A stretch of 64,000 nt of DNA from NCBI GenBank assembly GCA_009617715.1, contig VTFK01000063.1:806001-870000 (forward strand), written 5' to 3'. The notes beneath the pieces were generated by a model. It was not told where the DNA came from, made no database searches, and worked only from the letters and a program-made list of their open reading frames with translations. The DNA is from Plectrocnemia conspersa. Taxonomy: Eukaryota; Arthropoda; Insecta; Trichoptera; Polycentropodidae. Below are positions 23,831 through 34,829 of the stretch, one piece after another; position 1 is the stretch's first letter; every line of letters begins with the position of its first letter. Both the position numbers and the translations under genes were made by a program.

Positions 23831-23839
23831 TTTCAGAGA

Positions 23840-24330
23840 TCCGACAGATGTTTTACACTGTTGTCGTTTTTACTATTATTGGAAAGATTAATGCGTTTTA
23901 TTGCCTCGCCTCGATACTCACAGTTCGATAAGGCCCATAAAACTGTATCAAACCCAAGAAAATGGTTACGTACCCCCCCAGTGATCCAGTGGTACTCAAA
24001 CTCGGACCGGCGAGCTTTCGATAATCGAAGCCGAGGATTGTCCGTGGGAATGTTGTGCGCAGTGTATGGGTTCTGTGCCAGGGGTCACGTGTTACAGTGA
24101 CCTTTAGCCGACCGGCGGCGGTGATCTATAGATCCGTGCGATCTATGGATCCACGGTAATCACGGCCCATAGGGACGACCCTAATTGTACACGGTGGAGA
24201 TGCGCTCACTTATGAGATAACCCGCCGAATCAATGATCTACCCCGCGGGTCAATTTCTTTTCAATTTTTAGTGATGTAGAGCGAGTATTTGCGATGGAAA
24301 TTGCAGAGGACAAACCGGTGATTTGCGGTG
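23840..24330. other. GC-richer block with palindromic words
   Basis: Stands out strongly in composition. Holds an E-box CACGTG (about 24087) inside GTCACGTGTTACAGTGAC, and paired GATCTATAGATC / GATCTATGGATC words at 24123-24153 followed by CCACGG. A 79-codon plus-strand frame crosses it without family resemblance. Candidate enhancer or promoter. Confidence 0.35.
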
Positions 24331-24889
24331 TGGGGAAAATCGGTTCGAAATTAAAAATTATACGGCGTCTATGTTCAGTATGTCTATGATTTGTTTGAAG
24401 TTCAAAGCGAACTCTCTGTAAAGTTGAATGCGTTTTATCTATAATATATATAAGTCTATGAGTGTGTAATCTAAATGTTATGCGCTATAAAGTTGCATTT
24501 AAAGTATATAGTAAAATAAAAAGGTCAATAATGTTTGTATTTTATAGTTTGATTTGCATTGCTTTAAAACTTGATTAGCATAAAAAAAGCATTTTTACAA
24601 CAAACTGAGATCATAAATTTGCACGAACTTAAAAAAAAACATCCAATACAATATAATTTAAATTTTTGTATAGTTTAATTTCATTGATTCATATTTCTAG
24701 TAAGTTGGTTAACAACAAAAATAAAAGACGTTTTTACTAACTTTATATTTGTCATATTCATACATATGTAATATTCACAATAAGCTTAAAGCTCTTTTAA
24801 TTTATATTTTTATACCACTAGATAAATTTTATTTTATCACAATATTTATCTGTGAGATTAAAAATAGCTGAGAAAACTTGATATGTGAT

Positions 24890-25020
24890 AATTGATTAAA
24901 AATATAATTACATAACTATCTTTAATTCCGATTTCTTAGACACGATAGAAATTAAAAAATCAGTCTAATCCAAATAGTTTAGGTTATTAGTCGTCGAATT
25001 GCATCACTAGTCTTTTTAAA
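24890..25020 (-). repeat. SINE copy 2 (partial)
   Basis: On the minus strand it contains AATTTCTATCGTGTCTAAGA, matching the same word at about 60410-60432, and a degenerate head with GTGATG..CGACGACTAATA. The tail is only weakly recognisable. Confidence 0.5.
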
Positions 25021-25771
25021 AAAAATTTTCTCTGGTATTTATATGTTATGCTTAATTTTGTTAAAATATAATTGCATAATAATTCAAAACAAAAACTTTT
25101 TTAAAATAATATTTACTTTTGTAAATGTATTTTGATCTGTAATTAAATCCAAGTTTTAATTAAATTTAAAATTGTAAATAAGTTTCTACCTGTTAATAAA
25201 AAAAATAAAACATTATATATTTATCTTAACTTTATCATTTATAAAACCAGTCTTAAAATATTAATTATTTTACAAATATTATTTTGAATAATAGTATCCA
25301 TAAAATTCATATTAAAAACAATCAGTTATCTCACCATTAGATTTTAGTTTGCATGATAATTATTTAGATACAAAATTAATCGATCATCATAACATTATCA
25401 GAGTTTATCGATCTCGTTCGTTTTAATCTACCTCAAGGCATAGATAGATAGCTACACCGTTGATTAGTCAACTCTCAGTTAATTTATTACATACACACAT
25501 TTACATAAATATCTTTTAAAAAAACTAGTATTTTTTCTATGCGCACAAACCAATTAATTACCTATGTTAATATGACAATATTTCACTTGTACACATGTAT
25601 AATCCAATTAAACTGAGCAATAAATTACTTAAATGCCGATTTTATAGCATTTTAATATTTGTCATATTTTTTAATTAATGGTTTATTGTCACTTTTTGGA
25701 TGTGCGTATTTATTTTGAGCTGGTAGCCTACAGCAAAGTTTAATTTTTCTTTTGCTATTGTATGTGTTTTT

Positions 25772-25966
25772 TTATACATTATAATATACATTGAGAGTTG
25801 ATCCTTTTTGGTGTTTCTTCTGTGCTCCTTTACTGAGAAGATCGGTCTTTGATGCTGCGTGGCGATTTGTCTCTGCATTGTCTATTGTGTCGCACATTAC
25901 AATGTAAGGTGATCTCAGAAGGGGTTCATTACTCTCTACAACTAAAGGTGTCAAGTTTTCTTCCAT
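25772..25966 (-). CDS. Small uncharacterised open frame (64 codons)
   Basis: Starts MEENLTPLVVESNEPLLRSP, in a favourable start context (AATCATGGAA), and is preceded by a GC-richer leader (25975-26110) on the same strand. Contains a possible donor GTAAAG within TTCTCAGTAAAGGAG (about 25825), so it could be a first coding exon. No family recognised and no downstream exon found. Chance frame or regulatory block are real alternatives. Confidence 0.2.
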   Translation of the reverse strand: MEENLTPLVVESNEPLLRSPYIVMCDTIDNAETNRHAASKTDLLSKGAQKKHQKGSTLNVYYNV

Positions 25967-25974
25967 GATTCAGA

Positions 25975-26130
25975 ACTTGCGCCTCCAGAGAGTTTCCAAA
26001 TGGTGAGCTTTCGTACGCAGCGCTTCGGAGACCTCACACGAAGCTTTCGAACAATGGACGGTTGAGTTTAAATGAGGCTCGATTAATAATAACACAATCG
26101 ACGCGGTGTTGTAATTGTATCGGATAAAGA
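25975..26130. other. GC-richer block
   Basis: Short block with GTACGCAGCGCTTCGGAGAC and CAATCGACGCGGTG. Either the leader of the small frame beside it or an independent regulatory element. Confidence 0.3.
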
Positions 26131-26134
26131 CGAA

Positions 26135-27080
26135 GGTGTACAATTTATTGTTTAACGTGTGTTATTATGGAAAGAGGCGTTTATAACAATGTTCTCTTAA
26201 TAGTACACAATATGATGAAATAATTTTGTTAGACTTGAAAATCCTTAAAATTCGCTACATATTTTTAATTACTATAAAAGTTTGTTTTGTCATCTTTTAA
26301 AGTCACATTTGTATAGCTTAACTTTTTATATATAATATTTATGATGGATTCTGTGACTTACTTCTTTCTCTCACTTAAGCAATATTTGTTAGATTTTTTT
26401 ATATTACCTTTATTTAAAGATGTTTTGATATAAATATAATAAATCGCACTGTTTATTAAGAAATATATATATAAAAATATCTACTTGAGTTTAACTATAT
26501 AATAAAATATCTGTCATTTAATTTATTAGCATTAAATATAATTTTTAAAATGTATTTTTTATCAATATTTTATATATTCAACGATTCTCTAAAAATATAA
26601 ATACAATTAATTAGTTAATTTTTGCAGTTATATATAGTTTTAGCCGTAGATTAGTTTTAATATATTTTACATATAAAATTACAACCTGATTCTATTCCAA
26701 ATGTAACAGTAAAACTATCATATTGTTACTAAACTTAGCAATAAGTTATCTATAAAATCAGTCCATAATTTTAACAGCCAAAAACTGTAAATTTACTCTA
26801 ACAAAAATAAAATGACAATGATATTAAAAAAAAACAGAAAAATGTGTTTATTTTTAAAAAAAAAATTGCTGTTTTCTTAAAAAAAAATATAAATATACAA
26901 TAATGCTTAATGTTTTAATAATAGAAAAAAATATAAAACAATATTTCTCATTTTTATTAAATTTGTAAAATAAAAGCGTTATATGTAACTGTAAAATTAA
27001 AATATTAAAAATGTCATGATAATATCACAAAATAAATAAACAGCATTGATTTATATTTTTATGATGTAAAAATATAAAAA
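26135..27080. other. Extremely AT-rich spacer
   Basis: Mostly A/T with poly-A runs; no features. Confidence 0.5.
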
Positions 27081-27082
27081 TA

Positions 27083-27571
27083 CAGTAGAACCCCCCAATA
27101 ACACGGTTTTTTTTACTTTGATTTATCAATTTTTAAGCACGTTTATTTAACTTATGAGAAACAATAGAAACATAATTAGAATCATGTATTAAAAAATTGC
27201 TACATATTTATTTTAGCTACAATCAAATTTAACGTATTACAAAAATAACATAAATTAATATTTTTCACTTAAAATGAATTTTTGTAACAATTTTAAATTT
27301 GCAACAAATATATTTAACATGTATAAATAATATGTTATAATATTTATTATTTATTTTGACAAATAAAAAATATTTTGAGACAAATAATAAAATATTTTAG
27401 ACCCCCCAATAACACGGTAAATTATGGACGTGCTATTTGGGTGCGTGTAGTTCGGGTTCTATACTCAAACAATTTTTTGCAATACGTACGTATGAATCAG
27501 CTCGCACATACATAAAGTAACGGGTATACAAATAGCACCTCTCCAATTGACCGTGTTATTGGGGTCTACTG
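27083..27571. mobile_element. 489-bp pogo/Tc1-like MITE
   Basis: Ends CAGTAGAACCCCCCAATAAC (left) and its near complement ending ...GGGGTCTACTG (right), flanked by TA on both sides (27081-27082 and 27572-27573). The CAGTAGA-ACCCC start is typical of pogo/Tigger-type elements. An additional internal end-like copy at about 27400-27470 pairs with the right end. No transposase. Confidence 0.7.
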
Positions 27572-27769
27572 TATAAAAAAAACAAGGTTTTATATGACAA
27601 AAAAAATATGATATATTTGGATCAGCGAATTCTTTACATTGTATTTTTTTACACAAAAATATTTAATTTATTGTGTAGTTAAATTTATTTAATAAAATTA
27701 GATTTTTGGACCAATGTGTCACGATGGTCACAATAATACAAACAAAAAATATTAATATATAGACTAGAC

Positions 27770-28310
27770 CAGTTCCTCATAGCTGACATAGATCAATGCG
27801 CAATGCCAGCGTATTAAGGAGCTGAATGGCGGCAGACATATGCGAGTCAGTTAGTGCGGACTTCTTGGCTCTAACGGGCATCAAAAGAGGACGCGGTCGT
27901 GATTCTCTAAAATGTTATATGGAACCCAAAACTGTAACTTCTCGAGAATAGTTTGAATATCGACAACATTTTTTAGTATTTTAAATAAATGCTTAGCGTC
28001 ATACAAATTTTTGCGAAAACTCACTTTCAACGCTCCCAAAAAAATCACTGGGATTCAAAAACATATAATAACCAAATATCCTTTTACAAAGGTATCTCAA
28101 AAAAAATTATATTTTTTTATTTATAGGGATAATGGGTTATTATATCGATTCCATGTGTCACAAAATGTCATTTCAAGAGTCACAAAGCCGAATATGTAAC
28201 GGATCCTCAAAATGAAATGTGTTTCTCGTAGCAAAGTCGAGCATCAGACATAGTTTACATGTAAAGAGAATCAAAAGTGATTTTGAGATTTTTAGTGGAA
28301 CTTCCTATAG
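27770..28310 (-). mobile_element. Non-LTR retrotransposon 3' remnant
   Basis: The minus strand reads KLSRKNLYDAKHLFKIL, then VVDIQTILEKLQFWVP, then LENHDRVL and, in another frame, AKKSALTDSHMSAAIQLLNT. This matches the C-terminal tail of insect ORF2 proteins (a FWVPNxxLRxR-like stretch followed by a leucine-rich end). Parallel to 7030-7560. Frames are broken. Confidence 0.6.
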
Positions 28311-28549
28311 CTTAAATAATTCCACCATGATCTTAAAATTAAACTAATAGCGAAAGGGATCAAGAAAATTACATAAAAATATATTGCTAAGCAGTGATAT
28401 GAATATTTAATATTTTTACAACAATAATTTATGTTTTGCATTGCTCTTTTAAGCACGAAAGTCAAACAAAATATATTTGATACGTTAAAGAATAACACTC
28501 CTGCGCACACAACTCATCTAAACAATTCCATAGAGAACCTATTCAATTT

Positions 28550-29060
28550 ATCCTGCCACCGCAAAAGACTATTTATTAAAGTAGATCGCCAATATTTCCA
28601 ATACGCGTATATAAATCGGCGACATTGTTTCACGATAATGGCTCACGCGAAATTCAATTATAGAAAATCCCACGTGTATTTATTATGGGCGCAAGAGCGA
28701 GCATCTGCCCGCTCGTATACATCTCATTGTAGATGTTTTCGTCGTGTCTCTCATTGTAGCCGGTTAAATATATATGATTGCCTCTAACGTCACGTCAATT
28801 GATTGTGGATATTCAATTTCGCGCATCGGATACGTTTTAATAAGTAATTACCCGTGGATTTAACCGAGAAGTCATTATTCACAGTGTCGATTCGCCGCAC
28901 GGCGCATAACCGTACGTTATGGCCGCCGCGAATAAATAAAGCGTCCACGCGATATTTTACACCGAGAAACAATTAAAAAGGATCCTTGATCCTTTTCAAG
29001 ATGCTTGATCGATGAACAAGGAACGAGGGCGGCCGTTTAAGCCGATTGTGCAGTGTTATA
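28550..29060. other. Large GC-richer single-copy block
   Basis: About 500 bp with many CpGs: an E-box CCACGTG at 28670, TACGTTATGGCCGCCGCG at about 28913 (a Hox/Abd-B-like TTATGGCC), ATCGATGAACAAGG, and a palindrome AAAAGGATCCTTGATCCTTTT at 28978-28999. A 118-codon plus-strand frame (28431-28787) covers part of it but resembles nothing and overlaps a minus-strand frame. Strong enhancer candidate. Confidence 0.35.
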
Positions 29061-29069
29061 TCGATGAAT

Positions 29070-29565
29070 ATTGACGTGATTGGTCCTCAAAAATACCCTT
29101 TTATTTCATAAAAAAATAAACATGCGAAGGATATTTAGCAAAAAAGCATATCAAAGGTCCAATTATTTGCTTATTAAGCTGACAACATTGTTGTTTTTTT
29201 GGGGTAAGTATTTAAAATATTGTTGTTTTTTTGGGGTCTTACGTATGAAGTATTTAAAATGGATGAATTTCGTTTAATGATCGATAATTTTTAGATCCAG
29301 AAATTAAATAAGACTTTTAATACGTTGAATGCAAAAAAACGTATTCTTTGGCTCATTAAATGCATTAAACTAAAGTATAGAATTCCAGAGCATATACCGA
29401 AATGTTATTATTTTTTAAATTTATTAAAATATTACATTTATTTTACTAATTATAAAATTTAAATAAATAGAATCATAGTATAAGGGTATATGCTCAAGAT
29501 ATTTATTTAGACTAAAGAGTTTATTTTTTTAATGCAATTTGAATGATATAATATATAATATTTAA
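29070..29565. other. AT-rich spacer
   Basis: Contains a direct repeat of TTGTTGTTTTTTTGGGGT (about 29186 and 29220). Otherwise nothing. Confidence 0.4.
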
Positions 29566-29584
29566 ATTAAATACCGACCATGTT

Positions 29585-31020
29585 ACGCGATATTTTGAAA
29601 AACAAAGGAATGAACAAAAAAATGTAGTTTTTTCATTTAATTCAACGCGCATTGTTTAATTTGTTCTGTGTCTATCAAAATCTGAATCTTAATGGCGAAA
29701 TTAAATTCAAAGATGGATACAAAATTCAGTGAATTCAAGATATTTCACCGGTTTGGACCACATCTTGCCGTGCCCGTGCTGTCAATCTACCAGAAAGGCT
29801 TTTGGATAAGCTTTTGGATAATCATCAGCCAATTAATATGTGAGAAGAAAATTTTGTGTTTGTTCCGCACATGAAATAAGAAAAGATAGTGAAATAGTTG
29901 TGCAATTTCTATACATATTGACGAAACTCTTTATACGTTTCAAAAAATATAGAAATAGATATAAAAGTGTACATATTAATAATAAATATAAATAATGAAA
30001 TAGTGTACAAGTGTAAATATGAAAATATAAATATAAGTGTAATTATAAAATAAAAATTTGTCATTACGTAATACGTATCACTTAAAAAAAATATTTAAAT
30101 AGATAAAAAAAAGTGTGAATAATAAAAATAAATATAAATAATGATATAGTGTAGTTTATAAGTGTAATTAAATAAAAATAAATATAAGTGTAATTATAAA
30201 ATAAAATTGTGTTCCTACGTAATACGTATTACTAAAAAAATAAAATAAAAATATAGTGTAGTTAATAAGTGTTCGTGGCAGTTGTTGCAGAAAATGCAGG
30301 CCGGAAAATTTGGTGAGTACAAATTATATTATATTATAAATAGATATTTTTTTTGAATCGCATGTACAAAAATTTATAAATGCATTTAAACATACATATA
30401 ATTAAATTATAAATAACTGGTTTGTAACAGTTGCAACCATATTCAATTTACACAAAATATTAGGACTTAAAAAAACATATTTATTCGTTCATGATTTTAT
30501 TTCTTAGAGATTCTGTTAAACGCAGTATTATTCAACCTAATGAAGCCAATAAAATGATACGGCGATAATTGATCTGTATTGTAGATTTTTTCCCTGGTTA
30601 TTTATTCTGTGAATTATTGCGGTTTTGCAAATAGTGAGGAAATATTAAATAACAAGCACCCAGTTAATGAATGCTATTTTTTGGAAGTTCTTTGATTAGT
30701 ATGTTATTAAATTTATCTACATATACCGTAACGTTTCTTATTTTAAATTTTGCAATAATATAGAGAATTTTAGGTTGAAAAACTTTGTTGTATTATCAAC
30801 CGCGGATGTTTCTATTTCTTTTGATTGGATCGATTTTATGTTTGCCTAGCCAAACAGTGACTCTGAAATTTATTTCCGTTCAAAGAGTGTGACATAAAAT
30901 ATTATTTTTTATATGAAATAAATAAATATATTCAAATATTTCATAAAAAAATTTACGTGCTCCAAAAAGGCGACAATTAATTGACTCTTTTTACAAAAAT
31001 TTTAAGTAAAATATTTTTTT
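29585..31020 (+). repeat. Interspersed repeat with piggyBac remnant, copy 2
   Basis: Direct-orientation counterpart of 4400-5670. The transposase tail (29690-29960) is more decayed but keeps CVCSAHEIRKDS. The shared non-coding part includes AAATTTGGTGAGTAC and a TTTTGATTGGATCGATTTTAT-like segment. This copy carries an internal tandem duplication (about 29950-30245) absent from copy 1. Confidence 0.6.
29950..30245 (+). repeat. Tandem duplication, unit about 148 bp
   Basis: Two successive units, each with an AGTGT(A/G)-AATAATAAA start, ATAAATAATGA(A/T)ATAGTGTA, TATAAGTGTAATTATAAAAT and ACGTAATACGTAT near the end. Both are A-rich. Confidence 0.55.
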
Positions 31021-31169
31021 TTATCTTTTTATTTTTTTACCATCTCTCATTATCATATAGAGATAAACTTATTGGTATCTCAGTATTTTTTTAATAAAAT
31101 GAAAGTCTGAGTTCACGAATACAATATTTTTCAAGACTCGTAAACGAGTCTTCGGGTGTTAAGCTATTA

Positions 31170-31480
31170 AAAATTAATTAAACCTAAGCTAAGCCATTTA
31201 ATCAAATTATAGTTCGAAAAAATATTAAGTTTTACAACTTTCATTAGTTCGAGTTATATTTAGTTTATTTGTTTAGCAGCATAAACTCTTACTAGGGCTT
31301 ATCAGTTAAATTATATTTTTGCTAGTAGACGAATTTTCTACCAGTGAATATGTTTTTGTATATAATTTCAGAAAAACGCTAGTTAAGAATTAACTTAATT
31401 GAAAATACATATTCACTGTAACACATATACTATTACAACGTCAATTAAAAATCATATGAGTTAACTGAAAGTGTTATATA
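31170..31480. repeat. Third copy of the 10050/18080 repeat family
   Basis: Carries AAATTATAGTTCGAAAA, AACTTTCATTAG, AGGGCTTATCAGTTAAATTA and TACCAGTGAATATG, in the order of the other copies. The hairpin arm is absent. A weaker relative of the first part is seen at 45500-45590. Confidence 0.45.
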
Positions 31481-31705
31481 TAGTACTATACAAAAATAAA
31501 TAGTCTAAAACTTAATATATATTGCTGCATTTATAAAAAAATCATAAATATTTGTTAAATATATGGCAATATAATTAATTATTTTAAAAATATATTTCAA
31601 ATTATATACAATTTATTATATATTATATTTAAGCAATTTTTAAATAACTAAATTTTTTTAATACATTGCTGTATATGTCACTTTTAAATATATATTAAAA
31701 TTTAA

Positions 31706-32209
31706 CCCTTTTGCTGCCAGACCTATTAAAGTATACACTAAAAATGCTTAATACTTTTTTTTATAAATATATATTATATGAAATTTTTTTTTTAGTATTT
31801 GTGTAATTAAAAAAAATTAAAACCACTGTGGATTGTTAGAACAAAATAAAACACGTTTCATTCAGTTAGGAATACTAAAAAAGAATAAAAAAGTGTTATA
31901 CAAAAACTAACTTTTAGGTGGCATAAAATGACTTTAAAACGTGTTTTTGTCATATCAATTTTATTATATACACAGTTGCCAGGAAAGTGAAAATTTATTC
32001 CAATATATTTTGCTACCTGAATAAATCTCATTTAGCATTGCTTTCTATATCTCCCTTTTTTTCTTTTTTTTACTAGATAACGTAATTGCTTATTGAAGAG
32101 GGTATAATATTAACATATCTATGTATGTATGAAATTTAACAAAATATAAATATCAGTAGCATCAAGTTACATATTAAACCGATGAAATAGCCGCCTGGCA
32201 CTAAAAGGG
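31706..32209. mobile_element. 504-bp piggyBac-type MITE in TTAA
   Basis: Left end CCCTTTTGCTGCCAG, right end CTGGCACTAAAAGGG; their complements match at 13 of 15 positions. Both sides are TTAA (31702-31705 and 32210-32213), the obligate piggyBac target. The interior is AT-rich without coding, so non-autonomous. Confidence 0.85.
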
Positions 32210-32219
32210 TTAATTAACA

Positions 32220-32830
32220 ACATAAACAGAGTTGAATACGCACGTATATTTATTTACATAAATCAATACATAGGGTAAAAAAAAATAATTGAATACAAAC
32301 ATAAATTAATAAAGGATTTTTTTAATTATATATTGATGTTGTATTAACCCATTTGGAACATATTTTTTCCATTTTTTACAATCTTGATTAGATTTAGCTT
32401 ATTTGTTAAGTAAGTTTTAATAATTCATTTTTTCAATTAATTTATAGAAAAATATATTTTTATAGATCAGCTATATTTTTTATGCAAACAGGTAAAAACT
32501 TAACTTAGAAAAAAATTAAAAGCTTATAGCGGACAGAAAAACATTTTTTAGATCGATACAAAAGTATATGATATTATTTTTAGAGTTATCATTACTTCCT
32601 GAAAAATTATTTGTATAGTAATAATGCGATAAATTTCCTGAAATATTTTTTTCTATACATAATTTATAAAATAAATTTGTATGGAAATAAACAACTTTTA
32701 TTTAATGTTATATTCAAAAATATTTTAATGTAATAATAAAAACATAAAAATACAAAATTAAAGATATAAAATAATAGCTTAAATACCTTTTAAGCAAATT
32801 TTATTTTTTATAAAATATTATTAGTAATAT
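32220..32830. other. AT-rich spacer
   Basis: Nothing recognised. Confidence 0.45.
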
Positions 32831-32838
32831 ATTTCAAA

Positions 32839-33492
32839 TAGGGATTCCAATCCCGGGCCAAAATTTTGATCCCGGGATTTCGGTATTGCAATTAGTCGAT
32901 CCCCCGGGACCAGTCCCGGGATAATTTTCATGTTATTTTATTGATAAAAATAATTTAAAATGAATAGTACAATATATTTTTACATCTGTTTTTTATAACG
33001 TACAGTGTATAAAGTACGTATAATTTTAGTCTTGTACGTAGAAAATAATATAATAAAAATAAAAAAGGGACGGTCTTATATATTTATTTGAGAAGAAAAA
33101 AATAAACTTTTGACAATGTATGTACATAGGTATGTACATTCATAGACACAATTAATTGAAAACATTATTTTGAATAAAACTCACGAAGTAACATCAAAGC
33201 ATCAAGTGTTTTATCATTTAGCCTTGATCTGATTTTGGTTCCTAAGCAGCCTGCTGCTGAAAAAGCACGTTCAGACTCACAGCCTCAAAGATTCACAGAT
33301 GACACGTGCAACTCGCGCAAGTTTGTACACGAAATATAACGATGTTGTCAATAATAATTCGATTGTACTTGATAAATCAACCAATCCGAAAAAATCGGGA
33401 TTATGTTTTATAATCCCGGGACTCAACGGGTATTGAAAATCGTTCGGGATCCCGGGATCCCGGGATTCGGGATCCCGGGATTGGAATCCCTA
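32839..33492 (-). mobile_element. 654-bp hAT element remnant
   Basis: Terminal inverted repeats TAGGGATTCCAATCCCGGG at both ends, flanked by identical 8-mers ATTTCAAA (32831-32838 and 33493-33500), the hAT signature. Both ends carry extra copies of ATCCCGGGA. Between 33180 and 33290 the minus strand encodes CESERAFSAAGCLGTKIRSR and LNDKTLDALMLLR, the C-terminal dimerisation (hATC) motif of hAT transposases. The catalytic and zinc-finger parts are deleted. Confidence 0.9.
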
Positions 33493-33504
33493 ATTTCAAA
33501 TCAT

Positions 33505-34355
33505 AATGAAAACGTAATGATAAACTTAGTATGAAAAACAGAAAGGCTATGAAACTTTTTATTTCAACCCCCTTTTCCCTTAATTATTTATTTGCGGCGT
33601 CTTTGTTTTGTCTGATATTAATGCACTTAATCTTAATACCTTAATAAATATGTGTTTGTATTATTAATTACCAAAAAACTTTTTTAATTACTGTAGGGAA
33701 TAGTTCAACATCCAACTATTTGTAAAATATTTGTATTTGTTATTTACTTTCTAAAGTCTACAACTCAAACCTAATTAATTCATGGACGATTTAATCTTAA
33801 TGTTTTAATTAATAGTTAATTTTTGTATCTTTGGAGTGGCAACAAACGTAAAAATAGTATTATTGGGGTATACCATATTTTTAGATTTTTTTTATAAAAG
33901 TGTTTAATGTAGACAAAAATGTTAAAAAAAGTTATCAAGTAAAAAATATATACTACCATGTAAAAAAGTAGTTTAATTTACTAAAACTTAAACATTTCTA
34001 TATTGATATTAAAAAAATTCTAAAAAAAAATATATTTATATATTTAATTTTTTTCCTTCCGAAATATTATATATATTCAATTGGCAAAAATATTTACAAG
34101 TTTTAAATTTACTTATAAATGAAACCATATTATATATTAAAAAAAAGTTTGGAATAACCTGGTATAAAAGTTCTAGTCATTTACAAAAAAAATACATTTT
34201 AGAAAGGTTTGTCCTTTATCTTTTAATATTTCAATATTATACAGTGGCTCAATCTTTGTTTCTGCATATATAAATATTACTTTTTTTTAAGATTATGTTA
34301 CTAAAATTTTGATCTTCTCAACCATGTATCAACAAGAAAAATAACTCATTGTTCT
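33505..34355. other. AT-rich spacer
   Basis: Nothing recognised. Confidence 0.45.
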
Positions 34356-34367
34356 AGTCATTTATGC

Positions 34368-34816
34368 CATAGTTTCTTAACCGGTGGTCCGCGGACCACT
34401 GGTGGTCCGCGAAGATTTTTGGGTGGGCCGCAAGTAATAAAATTAATTTCACATCTGTTCTGTATTCGCTTGTATTTGCATATGGCTATTTAGAAATCGT
34501 TCTAAATAGCCCTATAGGAATTCTGGAAGATCTATATATAATACTGAAAACTCATATAATAATTGATTTTTTATATTTCGATAAACAATCGAATTTTATG
34601 CTGTATTTTATAGATTTTTAAATTATATTTATTGTTACTGACTGTTTTAATATAGATAAATATTGTTATATCAGCATACTGTGTTGCAAAATTAATTGTT
34701 TTGAATAAAAAATCAATAATATAAATATTTATTATTTTATTCCAATATTGATGGTTCGCAAAACATTTTTTGATTTTTTTGGTGGTCCGTGGATATAAAA
34801 AGGTTAAGAAACTATG
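34368..34816. mobile_element. 449-bp hAT MITE
   Basis: Perfect 15-bp inverted ends CATAGTTTCTTAACC and GGTTAAGAAACTATG, with sub-terminal GGTGGTCCGCGGACC on the left and GGTGGTCCGTGG on the right. Flanked by ATTTATGC (34360-34367) and ATTTATGT (34817-34824), an 8-bp duplication with one change. The minus-strand 87-codon frame inside is not a transposase. Confidence 0.8.
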
Positions 34817-34829
34817 ATTTATGTTAACG

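Noticed and set aside
28431..28787. 118-codon plus-strand open frame
   Set aside because: Overlaps opposite-strand frames, has unlikely composition and no recognisable family; the same DNA looks regulatory.
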